Assembly: GCF_002860255.1 (NCBI RefSeq) | Contig: NZ_PGVE01000024.1 | Location: forward strand, 1-64,000 | Length of the DNA: 64,000 nt | Direction: 5' to 3' | From: Neobacillus cucumis | GTDB lineage: Bacteria; Bacillota; Bacilli; Bacillales; Cytobacillaceae | Shown: piece by piece, positions 47,595 through 55,274 of the stretch | Layout: each line of letters starts with the position of its first letter | Position numbering within the stretch: position 1 is the stretch's first letter | The notes under the pieces: generated by a model | Told to the model about the DNA's origin: nothing | Seen by the model: the letters and a program-made list of their open reading frames with translations, nothing else | Database searches by the model: none | Position numbers and translations under genes: made by a program

Positions 47595-47765
47595 TCATTG
47601 CAGTGGATCTTGAGTTTTGTCGTCTTCCTCCTCCAGCTCAGAGCCAGTTTTCGCTTCCTTCATTTCCTTGCCAAGCTTTTTAACCTCCTCGAAGTTCTGT
47701 GCCATCGATCCATTTTTCTCAGTCTCCACCTTCAACTTCGTTTTTAACTTATTCATTTCATCCAT
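47595..47765 (-). CDS. Small charged protein, unknown function
   Basis: A 56-residue open frame beginning MDEMNKLKTKLKVETEKNGS and ending EEEDDKTQDPLQ. It is predicted to be helical, with no membrane segment. AAAGGAG lies nine bases before the ATG and a good sigma-B promoter 40 bases upstream, which is why I accept so short a gene. The stop codon lies four bases from the shared terminator. Confidence 0.65.
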   Translation of the reverse strand: MDEMNKLKTKLKVETEKNGSMAQNFEEVKKLGKEMKEAKTGSELEEEDDKTQDPLQ

Positions 47766-47805
47766 TCCACTCAATCTCCTTTTCCTTTTATTTGGTAGCT
47801 TCTAT

Positions 47806-47830
47806 ATACCCATTTAATAGAAATCAAAAC
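47806..47830 (-). promoter_or_regulatory. Sigma-B promoter of the small 47595 gene
   Basis: On the minus strand, GTTTTG (47830-47825) and a perfect GGGTAT (47811-47806) with 13-base spacing. Confidence 0.75.
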
Positions 47831-47843
47831 ATTTGGTATAATT

Positions 47844-47864
47844 GGAAGCATGAGAACCGTCCCC
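47844..47864. repeat. Single R4 half-unit
   Basis: GGAAGCATGAGAACCGTCCC continues one more C. It equals one arm of the R4 palindromes at 58695 and 63520 but has no partner arm. It lies between the divergent promoters of the small gene and rsbV. Confidence 0.65.
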
Positions 47865-47894
47865 CTGCCTCAAAAAAATTTTTTTAAAAAGTAG

Positions 47895-47919
47895 GTTTAG
47901 AGTTTTTAAAAGGTGGTAT
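47895..47919 (+). promoter_or_regulatory. Sigma-B promoter of the rsbV-rsbW-sigB operon
   Basis: GTTTAG (47895-47900) and TGGTAT (47914-47919) with 13-base spacing, 33 bases before rsbV. This fits the known autoregulation of sigB operons. Confidence 0.75.
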
Positions 47920-47952
47920 ATATACAATAAATATCTTAGAGGTGATGTTGGA

Positions 47953-48267
47953 ATGAATCTTAGTATAGATATACATCAGAAAAACGAGGAAGTGTCGGTT
48001 TTGCTTGCGGGGGAAATTGATGCTTTTACAGCACCAAACCTTAGAGAGGAGCTGTTGCCGCTCGCTGAAGGGGACAAAAAAGTAGTGACTGTGAATCTTA
48101 AGGATGTTTCCTATTTAGACAGCACAGGTCTTGGTGTATTTGTCGGTCTATTTAAAAAGATGAAGGAGAACGGCGGGGAATTAAGACTGATTGAATTATC
48201 CGATCGATTGAAACGGCTCTTTGAGATTACTGGCTTGGGTAACATTATGAACATTTCTGCAAATTAA
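47953..48267 (+). CDS. rsbV: Anti-sigma-B factor antagonist RsbV
   Basis: Dephosphorylated RsbV binds RsbW and frees sigma-B. The STAS-domain protein has 104 residues and the phosphorylation site Ser57 in YLDSTGLGVFVGLFK. AGAGGTGATG precedes the ATG. It is the first gene of the operon. Confidence 0.94.
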   Translation: MNLSIDIHQKNEEVSVLLAGEIDAFTAPNLREELLPLAEGDKKVVTVNLKDVSYLDSTGLGVFVGLFKKMKENGGELRLIELSDRLKRLFEITGLGNIMNISAN

Positions 48268-48280
48268 GAGGTGGGGGAAG

Positions 48281-48763
48281 ATGAAACAAGTGATGGATTA
48301 TATTGAAATGAAGATTCCTGCAAAACCGGATTATGTTGGTGTCATTCGATTAACGTTATCAGGAATTTGTAGCCGCATGGGTTATACATATGAGGAAATT
48401 GAAGATATTAAAATAGCTGTAAGTGAAGCCACTACAAATGCTGTTCAGCATGCGTACTCCAATGAGGAAGGCGGAGAAGTAACGGTTGGCTTCGGCATCT
48501 ATCAGGATAAGTTAGAAATTATGGTAGCTGACAGCGGAAAGAGTTTTAATTTTATCGAGACCAAAAACGAACTAGGCCCTTATACGGAATCAAGTACAGT
48601 GGAACAACTTTCAGAGGGAGGGTTAGGGCTGTTTTTGATCGAAACACTAATGGACGAAGTCCGTGTTTTGGATCATTCCGGGGTAACGGTCTTCATGGCG
48701 AAGTTTCTAAGTGAGGAGCGTGAAAATAATGGGACAGCAGCCACAACCCGTGAAGCGAACTAA
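48281..48763 (+). CDS. rsbW: Anti-sigma-B factor and kinase RsbW
   Basis: RsbW holds sigma-B inactive and phosphorylates RsbV. The 160-residue GHKL-type kinase has the N box SEATTNAVQHAY, the G1 region VADSGKSFNF and the G2 box GGLGLFLIETLMDEV. The end overlaps sigB by 35 bases, keeping the two proteins in balance by coupled translation. Confidence 0.94.
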   Translation: MKQVMDYIEMKIPAKPDYVGVIRLTLSGICSRMGYTYEEIEDIKIAVSEATTNAVQHAYSNEEGGEVTVGFGIYQDKLEIMVADSGKSFNFIETKNELGPYTESSTVEQLSEGGLGLFLIETLMDEVRVLDHSGVTVFMAKFLSEERENNGTAATTREAN

Positions 48764-49523
48764 GGAAGAAATTGACGCCCTGATCTTGGAATTCCAGCAA
48801 AACGAAAACTCTTTAGCCCAAACCGTTTTAGTAGAACATTATACCGCTCTTGTGGGGAGCCTTTCCAGGAAATATTCAAAGGGCAGGGATTTCCATGAAG
48901 ATATTATGCAAGTCGGAATGATCGGGTTATTAGCAGCCATCAGAAGATATGACAGCGGGGCTGGAAAATCGTTTGAATCCTTTCTAATCCCAACCGTCAT
49001 TGGTGAAATCAAGCGTTTTTTACGAGATAAAACCTGGAGTGTTCATGTGCCAAGACGTGTCAAGGAAGTTTGGCCAAAGATTAAAAACGTCGTGGACGAG
49101 CTGACGAATAAATATCAACGGTCCCCAAAGATTCAGGAAATCGCGGATTATATGGAAATTTCTGAAGAGGAAGTTCTAGAAGCGATGGAAATGGGGAAAA
49201 GCTATCAAGCCGCTTCTGTCGATCTGCCGATTGAAACGGGGTCAGAGGGGAATGTAGTAACAGCCTTAGATATCCTCGGTTCGCAAGATGAAGGCTTTGA
49301 AAAAGTAGACCGAAAACTTTTACTAGAAAGTGCTCTTCATGTATTAACAGAGCGGGAGAGGGAAATTATCCATTGCACGTTCGTGGAAAATAAGAGTCAG
49401 AAAGAAACAGGGGAGCAATTAGGAATCTCGCAAATGCATGTTTCCCGCCTGCAGAAAAAGGCGATTGAAAAGCTTCGCAAGGAACTCGCAAATGAGGCGA
49501 GGCGTGGGGCGAACTATGTTTAA
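48729..49523 (+). CDS. sigB: RNA polymerase sigma-B factor
   Basis: This is the general stress sigma factor. Region 2 (DIMQVGMIGLLAAIRRYD, FLIPTVIGEIKRFLRD), region 3 and region 4 (LTEREREIIHCTFVENKSQKETGEQLGISQMHVSRLQKKAI) are intact. The ATG at 48729 (264 residues) is preferred, with GAGGAG upstream. Confidence 0.94.
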   Translation: MGQQPQPVKRTKEEIDALILEFQQNENSLAQTVLVEHYTALVGSLSRKYSKGRDFHEDIMQVGMIGLLAAIRRYDSGAGKSFESFLIPTVIGEIKRFLRDKTWSVHVPRRVKEVWPKIKNVVDELTNKYQRSPKIQEIADYMEISEEEVLEAMEMGKSYQAASVDLPIETGSEGNVVTALDILGSQDEGFEKVDRKLLLESALHVLTEREREIIHCTFVENKSQKETGEQLGISQMHVSRLQKKAIEKLRKELANEARRGANYV

Positions 49524-49534
49524 TAGAATAAAAG

Positions 49535-49590
49535 GTGCTTGACCCCTGCTCAAAGCTAAAGGTTTAACAGCGGGGGTCAGGCACTTTTTT
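49535..49590 (+). terminator. Terminator of the sigB operon, R3-like
   Basis: GTGCTTGACCCCTGCT (49535-49550) pairs with AGCGGGGGTCAGGCAC (49569-49584) with few mismatches, followed by six T residues. The outer ends GTGCTTGAC/GTCAGGCAC resemble the R3 core. Confidence 0.85.
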
Positions 49591-49605
49591 AAAAAGGAGA
49601 GGCCT

Positions 49606-50748
49606 ATGAATATAGTTATTGTCGACGATAATATGACAAATCTGATGATTATTGAAAAAATCCTGCAGAAAGCAGGATATGATCAATTAGTTTTGTTGTC
49701 TTCTGCCAAGGAATTATATCATTACCTGCAGCTTGACGCGCCTAGTCCGGTAGAAGTTCCAGTCGACCTCATTCTAATGGATTTGATGATGCCGGAGATT
49801 GATGGTCTGGAAGCGTGCCGGACGATTCTTGCGAATGAGCGGTACGAAGACTTGCCAATTATTATTGTCACCGCCATGGGTGATTCTTATAAAATGGCCG
49901 AGGCCATGGATGCCGGTGCACTTGATTATGTGATGAAACCGATTAATAAAGTCGAGCTGCTCGCACGGATTCGTTCAGTCCTGCGCTTAAAATATGAAAA
50001 GGATCTTCGGAAAGAACGGGATAAACGGATTCAGCATGAGCTGAATTTGGCTAAACAGGTGCAGCTAAGTATGTTAAGTGATCCAATTCAAAACGAGGAT
50101 GTCAATATTTCAGCAGTCTATAAGCCTTCGTTCGAGCTTGCCGGGGATTTGTATGCCTGGTACCAAATCAGCCCGAACCGCTATGGGATTATTTTGCTTG
50201 ATATGATGGGACATGGGATATCATCATCTCTTGTTTGTATGTACATATATTCCACATTAAAGGATGCAATTACTGGTATAGGTGACCCTGAAGCCGTAAT
50301 GATTGAACTCAACCGGAGGATGAATCAGCTGCAGATGCCTGATCGTATGGAAAACTATTATTTTACGTCGATTTATTTTGTGCTGGATACGGCTGAGCAG
50401 ACGATTGAATATGTAAATGCTGGTCATCCGGCTGGGATTGCCATTGTGGATGAGGAAGTAAAGCTGTTGAAAAATAGCTGCTGCCCGCTTGGTTTTTTTG
50501 AGGAGATTGATGTGACCAAAGGGGTGATTCCTTATAAGCAAGGGGCCCGGATTTTGCTTTTTACCGATGGCCTGTCGGAGTGGCTTGAGGATAAATATGA
50601 GGATGCCATTTCGAAACTTATCAACAGTTTGCAGGAACAAGTGAAGGATGATCCGAAGGAATTATTTGAACGCCTGCAGTCGAGTCCGGAGATGATGAGC
50701 GTTTCGAAGGATGATATGTGTTTGGTGATGGTTTCTGCGAATAAGTAA
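49606..50748 (+). CDS. rsbY: Response regulator with PP2C phosphatase domain, RsbY type
   Basis: It is predicted to dephosphorylate RsbV when activated, thereby switching on sigma-B. A receiver domain covers residues 1-125 with phospho-acceptor Asp59 (LILMDLMMPEIDG) and the Thr/Lys switch residues (IVTAMGDSYK, DYVMKPI). A short coiled linker and a PPM-type Ser phosphatase domain (about 165-378, FELAGDLYAW and LLDMMGHGISSSL) follow. In the B. cereus group RsbY is phosphorylated by RsbK, which is also present here. AAAAGGAGAGG precedes the ATG. Confidence 0.88.
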   Translation: MNIVIVDDNMTNLMIIEKILQKAGYDQLVLLSSAKELYHYLQLDAPSPVEVPVDLILMDLMMPEIDGLEACRTILANERYEDLPIIIVTAMGDSYKMAEAMDAGALDYVMKPINKVELLARIRSVLRLKYEKDLRKERDKRIQHELNLAKQVQLSMLSDPIQNEDVNISAVYKPSFELAGDLYAWYQISPNRYGIILLDMMGHGISSSLVCMYIYSTLKDAITGIGDPEAVMIELNRRMNQLQMPDRMENYYFTSIYFVLDTAEQTIEYVNAGHPAGIAIVDEEVKLLKNSCCPLGFFEEIDVTKGVIPYKQGARILLFTDGLSEWLEDKYEDAISKLINSLQEQVKDDPKELFERLQSSPEMMSVSKDDMCLVMVSANK

Positions 50749-50783
50749 GAAAGGTGCAGCATGGCAGCTGGCACCTTTCTTAT
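50747..50783. terminator. Bidirectional terminator between rsbY and dps
   Basis: AAGAAAGGTGC and GCACCTTTCTT are perfect 11-base arms (50747-50757 with 50771-50781). Confidence 0.85.
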
Positions 50784-50788
50784 TTCCT

Positions 50789-51244
50789 CTATTCAGCTAA
50801 ATAAGCTTTAAACATCCATAAATGCTTTTCTAACGAAGTTCGAATCTCAATAAACATGTCAGCTGTCGGTTGATCCTCCTGATCCTCCGCCGCCGTGATT
50901 CCCTCGGTAAGCTCCTTGCAGACATGTTCAAAATCATCAGCCAGCGACTGAACCATCTCCTGGGCACTTTCCTCTCCGCTAGCTTCGTTAATAGAGGAAA
51001 TCTCTAACTGCTCCTTCATCGTCGCTGTTGGTGCCGCCCCAAGTGACAGCATCCGTTCGGCAATCGTATCTAGATGGAGCGCCGCTTCGGTATACAATTC
51101 TTGAAACTTAATATGCAGGGTAAAAAAGTTTTCACCCTTCACATACCAATGATAATGATGCAGCTTCATGTAAAGAACGGAAAAGTTGGCTACTTGCTGG
51201 TTAAGTGTCTCCGTTAATTGAACCTTTTCTTTCGTTTTTGCCAT
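50789..51244 (-). CDS. dps: Dps-family ferritin-like DNA-protection protein
   Basis: Dps dodecamers store iron and protect DNA from oxidative damage. The ferroxidase ligands sit in KLHHYHWYVKGENFFTLHIKFQELY and LHLDTIAERMLSLG. The ATG at 51244 follows GGGAGG and gives 151 residues; the frame is open upstream but without support. A strong sigma-B promoter precedes it, as for dps in B. subtilis. A ferritin-like gene also lies in the sigB cluster of B. cereus. Confidence 0.9.
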   Translation of the reverse strand: MAKTKEKVQLTETLNQQVANFSVLYMKLHHYHWYVKGENFFTLHIKFQELYTEAALHLDTIAERMLSLGAAPTATMKEQLEISSINEASGEESAQEMVQSLADDFEHVCKELTEGITAAEDQEDQPTADMFIEIRTSLEKHLWMFKAYLAE

Positions 51245-51280
51245 TTTTTCTACCTCCCAGATTGTCATGATAACTAGTAA

Positions 51281-51306
51281 ATACCCCTCACCAGCTCATT
51301 TGAAAC
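51281..51306 (-). promoter_or_regulatory. Sigma-B promoter of dps
   Basis: On the minus strand, GTTTCA (51306-51301) and GGGTAT (51286-51281) with 14-base spacing. Confidence 0.85.
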
Positions 51307-51329
51307 GATAGAAATTTTTAAAAAAAGAG

Positions 51330-51355
51330 GTTTCAAAAGGGAAAAAAGCGGGTAA
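51330..51355 (+). promoter_or_regulatory. Sigma-B promoter of rsbK
   Basis: GTTTCA (51330-51335) and GGGTAA (51350-51355) with 14-base spacing. It is divergent from the dps promoter. The transcript would have a leader of about 115 bases. Confidence 0.7.
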
Positions 51356-51478
51356 TAGAAGTAGGATAAAAGAACTGGAATGGAAACTATTACTATCGTA
51401 TCAAAATGGATTGAACGGGATGAAACCTAGAATTTTACAGGTTAAAATAAGAGTAAATGTAAAGAGGGGGAGGTTACC

Positions 51479-54250
51479 ATGAAGAGCTTGAATTTCAACA
51501 TCCATGCAAAAATAATTGTAGGATATTTAACAATCCTCATTTGCTTAGTCCTGTCACTTCTAACGGTGATTAATAGAATGACAGATTTACAACAAGAGAT
51601 TGATTATGTTGCCAAACATGATATAGAAATACATGACCTAGCCAACCAAATTCAAAAGAATGTGCTAGACATGGAAACCGGGATGAGGGGCTACGTCTTA
51701 ACAGGGAATCAAGAGTATCTCGAACCCTATAATGATGGAAACAAAAGCTGGATGGATAATTATAATAATCTTCATTCCTTATTAGAAGATAACGGACGCC
51801 AGCAGCAAAATCTGGAAGAGATCAAACCGTTGATTTTAAACTGGATCAACACTTCTGGTGAAAGTCTGATTAATGCTAAAAAGAATCATGATGCAGCACT
51901 TATTAAAGAGCACTTTGCGAAAAATAAGGGAAAGAAGATTACAGATCAACTGCGTACACAATTTGAATCCTTTTTATCCACGGAAAAGGCATTAACAGCA
52001 GACCGTATTAATAACCTAAATGAGCATACCAACAATTTAAAAATAATATTATATGGACTGATTCTTTTAGTCACAGTCTTTACAATTGCCATCGCTGTTT
52101 TCCTATCTAACTCAATTGTCAAAACCATTAAACAGGTAGTGAGAACGATTAAAGGAATCACCGATTCAAACTCTGATGTCGACCTAACTTCACGGATAAA
52201 GGTCAACACACGGGACGAGACCCGGGAACTTGCCGAGGCGATGAACGAGTTACTCAGCAATCTTGAAAAGCACAACTGGGTGCAAAAAAGTCTGACCGAT
52301 ATTTCCACTTTATATCAAGGGATTACCGATATCAATGAACTGTCCCACGTTTTTATTAACAAACTGGCTCCACTGGTTCAAGCAGCCTATGGGGTGGTGT
52401 ATCTGCGTCGCGAACAAGGGGGAGAGGTGGACTTTGTGAAAGTAGCAGGTTATGCCATCGCGGATGACGATCTAGTTAAGACTCGTTTTGGCTTAGGTGA
52501 AGGAATTATTGGACAGGCAGCCCTGGATAAACGAATTTTTCTAATCGATCAAATTCCAGAAGACCATTTTAAAATAACAACCGGACTAGGCGCTTCGAAC
52601 CCAAGCAGTCTATTAGTGGCGCCTATTCTTTTTGAGGGTCGGGTGGAAGCAATCGTAGAGTTTGCCTCACTGCAGCCATTCCAGTCAGAGCATCTGACCT
52701 TACTCGATTTGATTCAGGATAAATTTGGCTCATCCATCTCAAGTGTATCTGGACGGATGGAAGTAGAGAGACTACTAGCGGAATCGCAAGTCCTTACCGA
52801 AGAACTGCAGGCACAATCGGAAGAATTGCAGGCACAATCAGAAGAGCTGCAAATGCAGCAGGAACAATTAAGGCTTTCCAATGAATATTTAGAAGAGCAG
52901 AAGGACTTTGCTGAACAGCGGGCAATCGAACTGAAAAAAGCAAAAGACGAGCTAGAGGATTATTCATTGAAATTAAGGATGAGTTCACAGTATAAAACCG
53001 ATTTCCTTGCGAACATGTCACATGAGCTCCGGACACCATTGAACAGTATTCTGATCCTGTCGCAAATGCTGATGGAAAATAATTCAGATATGGACCATGA
53101 GGAAGTGGCAGAATACGCAAAGGTCGTCAATACTTCCGGTGCTGATTTGCTTCGATTAATTGACGATATCCTTGATTTATCCAAAATCGAAGCAGGTAAA
53201 ATTGAAATTTTAACCGATGAAGTCAATGTCACAGAGATTCCACAGACGATGCGGAACATGTTCAACCCCGTGGCAGCGAAAAAGAATTTACAGTTCGAGG
53301 TCGTAACCGATTCAAATATCCCGCCTGTCCTTTCGACGGACGGACAAAGATTACAGCAGATCTTAAAGAACCTTTTATCGAATGCCTTTAAATTTACGGA
53401 ACAGGGCGGCGTCACGCTGCGTATTGAACTGGCACCTCCTGAAAAAGCAAAGAAATTGATTAACAAACAAACGAGAGAACCGGTGCTGGCCCTTTCTGTA
53501 ACGGACACAGGAATCGGTATCCCACAGGAAAAGCAGAAAATTATTTTTGATGCCTTCCAGCAGGTGGACGGGACGACCAACCGTCAATATGGCGGGACAG
53601 GCCTCGGTTTATCCATCTGCCGTGAATTTACCCGGTTACTTGGCGGAGTGATCGAGGTCCAAAGCGAGCCGGAAAAAGGAAGTACGTTTACCCTTTATAT
53701 CCCAAGCCGGTTGGAGGCAGAAGAAGTGGTGCCGCTTGATGTTCGGCTGGGGCTGGAGGAAGTGGCTGTGACTCAGGAAGTAACGGAGGAACAAGCAACT
53801 TGGTTGAATGAGGACCTTGAGATCGACTCAAATGAAGAAGAAGGTTCGGGGGAGCACTTGTTTAAGGGAAAAAGAGTTCTTTTAGTAGAAGATGATGGCC
53901 GCAACGTTTTTGCCCTTGTTACTGCGCTCGAGAGAAAGGGCGTAAAGGTGAAAGTGGCAGAAAACGGGAAGGAAGCCATCGAAATTCTGCAAAAACGCAC
54001 CGATTTTGACCTTGTGTTTATGGACATCATGATGCCGGTGATGAATGGCTATGAGGCCATGGAAGCCATCCGTGAAGACCTTGGGATGCACCATCTTCCG
54101 ATTATTGCGTTGACGGCTAAGGCCATGAAAGGCGAACGTGACAAGTGTATGGAAGCAGGAGCATCTGATTATATTATGAAGCCATTAAATATCGATCAAC
54201 TTTTCTCCTTGATGCGGGTATGGCTGACAGAGCAGGTGAACCAAGATTGA
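51479..54250 (+). CDS. rsbK: Hybrid sensor histidine kinase, RsbK type
   Basis: A 923-residue membrane sensor. In order: TM1 (about 12-33), CHASE3 extracellular domain (40-180), TM2 (187-210), HAMP (210-262), GAF (290-430), a heptad coiled coil with tandem EELQAQS repeats (440-500), HisKA with phospho-acceptor His515 (SHELRTPLNS), HATPase (DTGIGIPQ, GGTGLGLSI) and a C-terminal receiver with Asp849 (VFMDIMMPVMNGYEAM). In the B. cereus group RsbK senses stress and phosphorylates RsbY. GGGGGAGG precedes the ATG. The next gene overlaps or nearly touches it. Confidence 0.9.
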   Translation: MKSLNFNIHAKIIVGYLTILICLVLSLLTVINRMTDLQQEIDYVAKHDIEIHDLANQIQKNVLDMETGMRGYVLTGNQEYLEPYNDGNKSWMDNYNNLHSLLEDNGRQQQNLEEIKPLILNWINTSGESLINAKKNHDAALIKEHFAKNKGKKITDQLRTQFESFLSTEKALTADRINNLNEHTNNLKIILYGLILLVTVFTIAIAVFLSNSIVKTIKQVVRTIKGITDSNSDVDLTSRIKVNTRDETRELAEAMNELLSNLEKHNWVQKSLTDISTLYQGITDINELSHVFINKLAPLVQAAYGVVYLRREQGGEVDFVKVAGYAIADDDLVKTRFGLGEGIIGQAALDKRIFLIDQIPEDHFKITTGLGASNPSSLLVAPILFEGRVEAIVEFASLQPFQSEHLTLLDLIQDKFGSSISSVSGRMEVERLLAESQVLTEELQAQSEELQAQSEELQMQQEQLRLSNEYLEEQKDFAEQRAIELKKAKDELEDYSLKLRMSSQYKTDFLANMSHELRTPLNSILILSQMLMENNSDMDHEEVAEYAKVVNTSGADLLRLIDDILDLSKIEAGKIEILTDEVNVTEIPQTMRNMFNPVAAKKNLQFEVVTDSNIPPVLSTDGQRLQQILKNLLSNAFKFTEQGGVTLRIELAPPEKAKKLINKQTREPVLALSVTDTGIGIPQEKQKIIFDAFQQVDGTTNRQYGGTGLGLSICREFTRLLGGVIEVQSEPEKGSTFTLYIPSRLEAEEVVPLDVRLGLEEVAVTQEVTEEQATWLNEDLEIDSNEEEGSGEHLFKGKRVLLVEDDGRNVFALVTALERKGVKVKVAENGKEAIEILQKRTDFDLVFMDIMMPVMNGYEAMEAIREDLGMHHLPIIALTAKAMKGERDKCMEAGASDYIMKPLNIDQLFSLMRVWLTEQVNQD

Positions 54251-55122
54251 ACAAACCGACGAATTATTCACCGCCCGATGTAATGACTGAAATAGAGGAT
54301 GAACCAACGAACGAATTACAAGAAATAGAAATCAATCTGCTTCTTGAAGCCCTCTATCAGATGTATGGGTATGATTTTAGGGGCTATGTACGGGCCTCTT
54401 TAAGAAGAAGGATTTTAAACCGCATGAAAGCAGAGCAGCTTCCGACGATTACAGCGCTCATCGAAAAAGTACTGCATGAAACCGGGTATTTGGAGCGCTT
54501 GTTAAATGATTTGTCGATTCGGATGACGGAAATGTACCGTGACCCTAGTTTCTTTGCAGCCTTTCGCAGCCAGGTCGTGCCTCTTTTAAGAGACCTTCCA
54601 GAGATCCGTATCTGGCATGCCGGGTGCGCCACGGGGGAGGAAGTATACTCCATGGCGATTTTGATGCTGGAAGAAGGCCTCGCAAAAAAGACCAAAATCT
54701 ATGCAACCGATATGAATGAGAAGGCCCTGGCTGCTGCACAAAAGGGGGCATTCCCTTTAAAGAAAATGCAGCAATATACAAAAAACTATCTCAAAGCAGG
54801 CGGCAAGAATTCCTTTTCAGAGTATTACACGACCGACCACCAGTATGCTTATTTTTTCCCGATCCTCGAGGAGAACTTATTTTTCGCCCAGCATAACCTG
54901 GTGACGGACGGATCCTTTAATGAATTTCACGTCATTTTATGCCGCAATGTGATGATCTATTTTGATAACGAGCTGCAGCAGCAGGTTCATCGCTTGATCC
55001 ACAGCAGCTTGGCGGAAGGCGGCTTCGTCGGCTTCGGAAGTAAAGAGTCGCTTCTGTTTGTGCCTAAGAGTCTGAAATACGAGGAATTCAATCCGCAGGA
55101 GAAGATTTACCGCAAGAGATAG
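54247..55122 (+). CDS. rsbM: CheR-type methyltransferase, RsbM type
   Basis: CheR enzymes methylate glutamates in receptor coiled coils; RsbM of the B. cereus group methylates RsbK and dampens the sigma-B response. The N-terminal CheR helices (LYQMYGYDFRGYVRASLRRRI) precede the SAM-binding domain (WHAGCATGEEVYSMAI, LCRNVMIYFDNELQQQVH). The TTG at 54247 has AGGTGA upstream; an ATG at 54220 inside rsbK is the longer alternative with no clear ribosome site. Junction with rsbK suggests coupled translation. Confidence 0.85.
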   Translation: MNKPTNYSPPDVMTEIEDEPTNELQEIEINLLLEALYQMYGYDFRGYVRASLRRRILNRMKAEQLPTITALIEKVLHETGYLERLLNDLSIRMTEMYRDPSFFAAFRSQVVPLLRDLPEIRIWHAGCATGEEVYSMAILMLEEGLAKKTKIYATDMNEKALAAAQKGAFPLKKMQQYTKNYLKAGGKNSFSEYYTTDHQYAYFFPILEENLFFAQHNLVTDGSFNEFHVILCRNVMIYFDNELQQQVHRLIHSSLAEGGFVGFGSKESLLFVPKSLKYEEFNPQEKIYRKR

Positions 55123-55190
55123 AAAGTGCTGATAACAGCTGGAAAACTGCTGATAAACTAAGAAATGACCATTTCATCGCCGCCAAACAG

Positions 55191-55222
55191 AAGCCTGCCC
55201 GCTCACGGGTCAGGCTTTTTTG
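55191..55222 (+). terminator. Terminator of the rsbK-rsbM operon
   Basis: AAGCCTG and CAGGCTT enclose CCCG/CGGG, followed by TTTTT. Confidence 0.85.
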
Positions 55223-55247
55223 TTTCATCGCCATCCCTATAGGGTAT
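55222..55247 (+). promoter_or_regulatory. Sigma-B promoter of cls
   Basis: GTTTCA (55222-55227) and a perfect GGGTAT (55242-55247) with 14-base spacing, 27 bases before the cls start. It begins right at the end of the preceding terminator. Confidence 0.85.
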
Positions 55248-55274
55248 TTCATAGAAAAAAAGGATGAAACCCGT

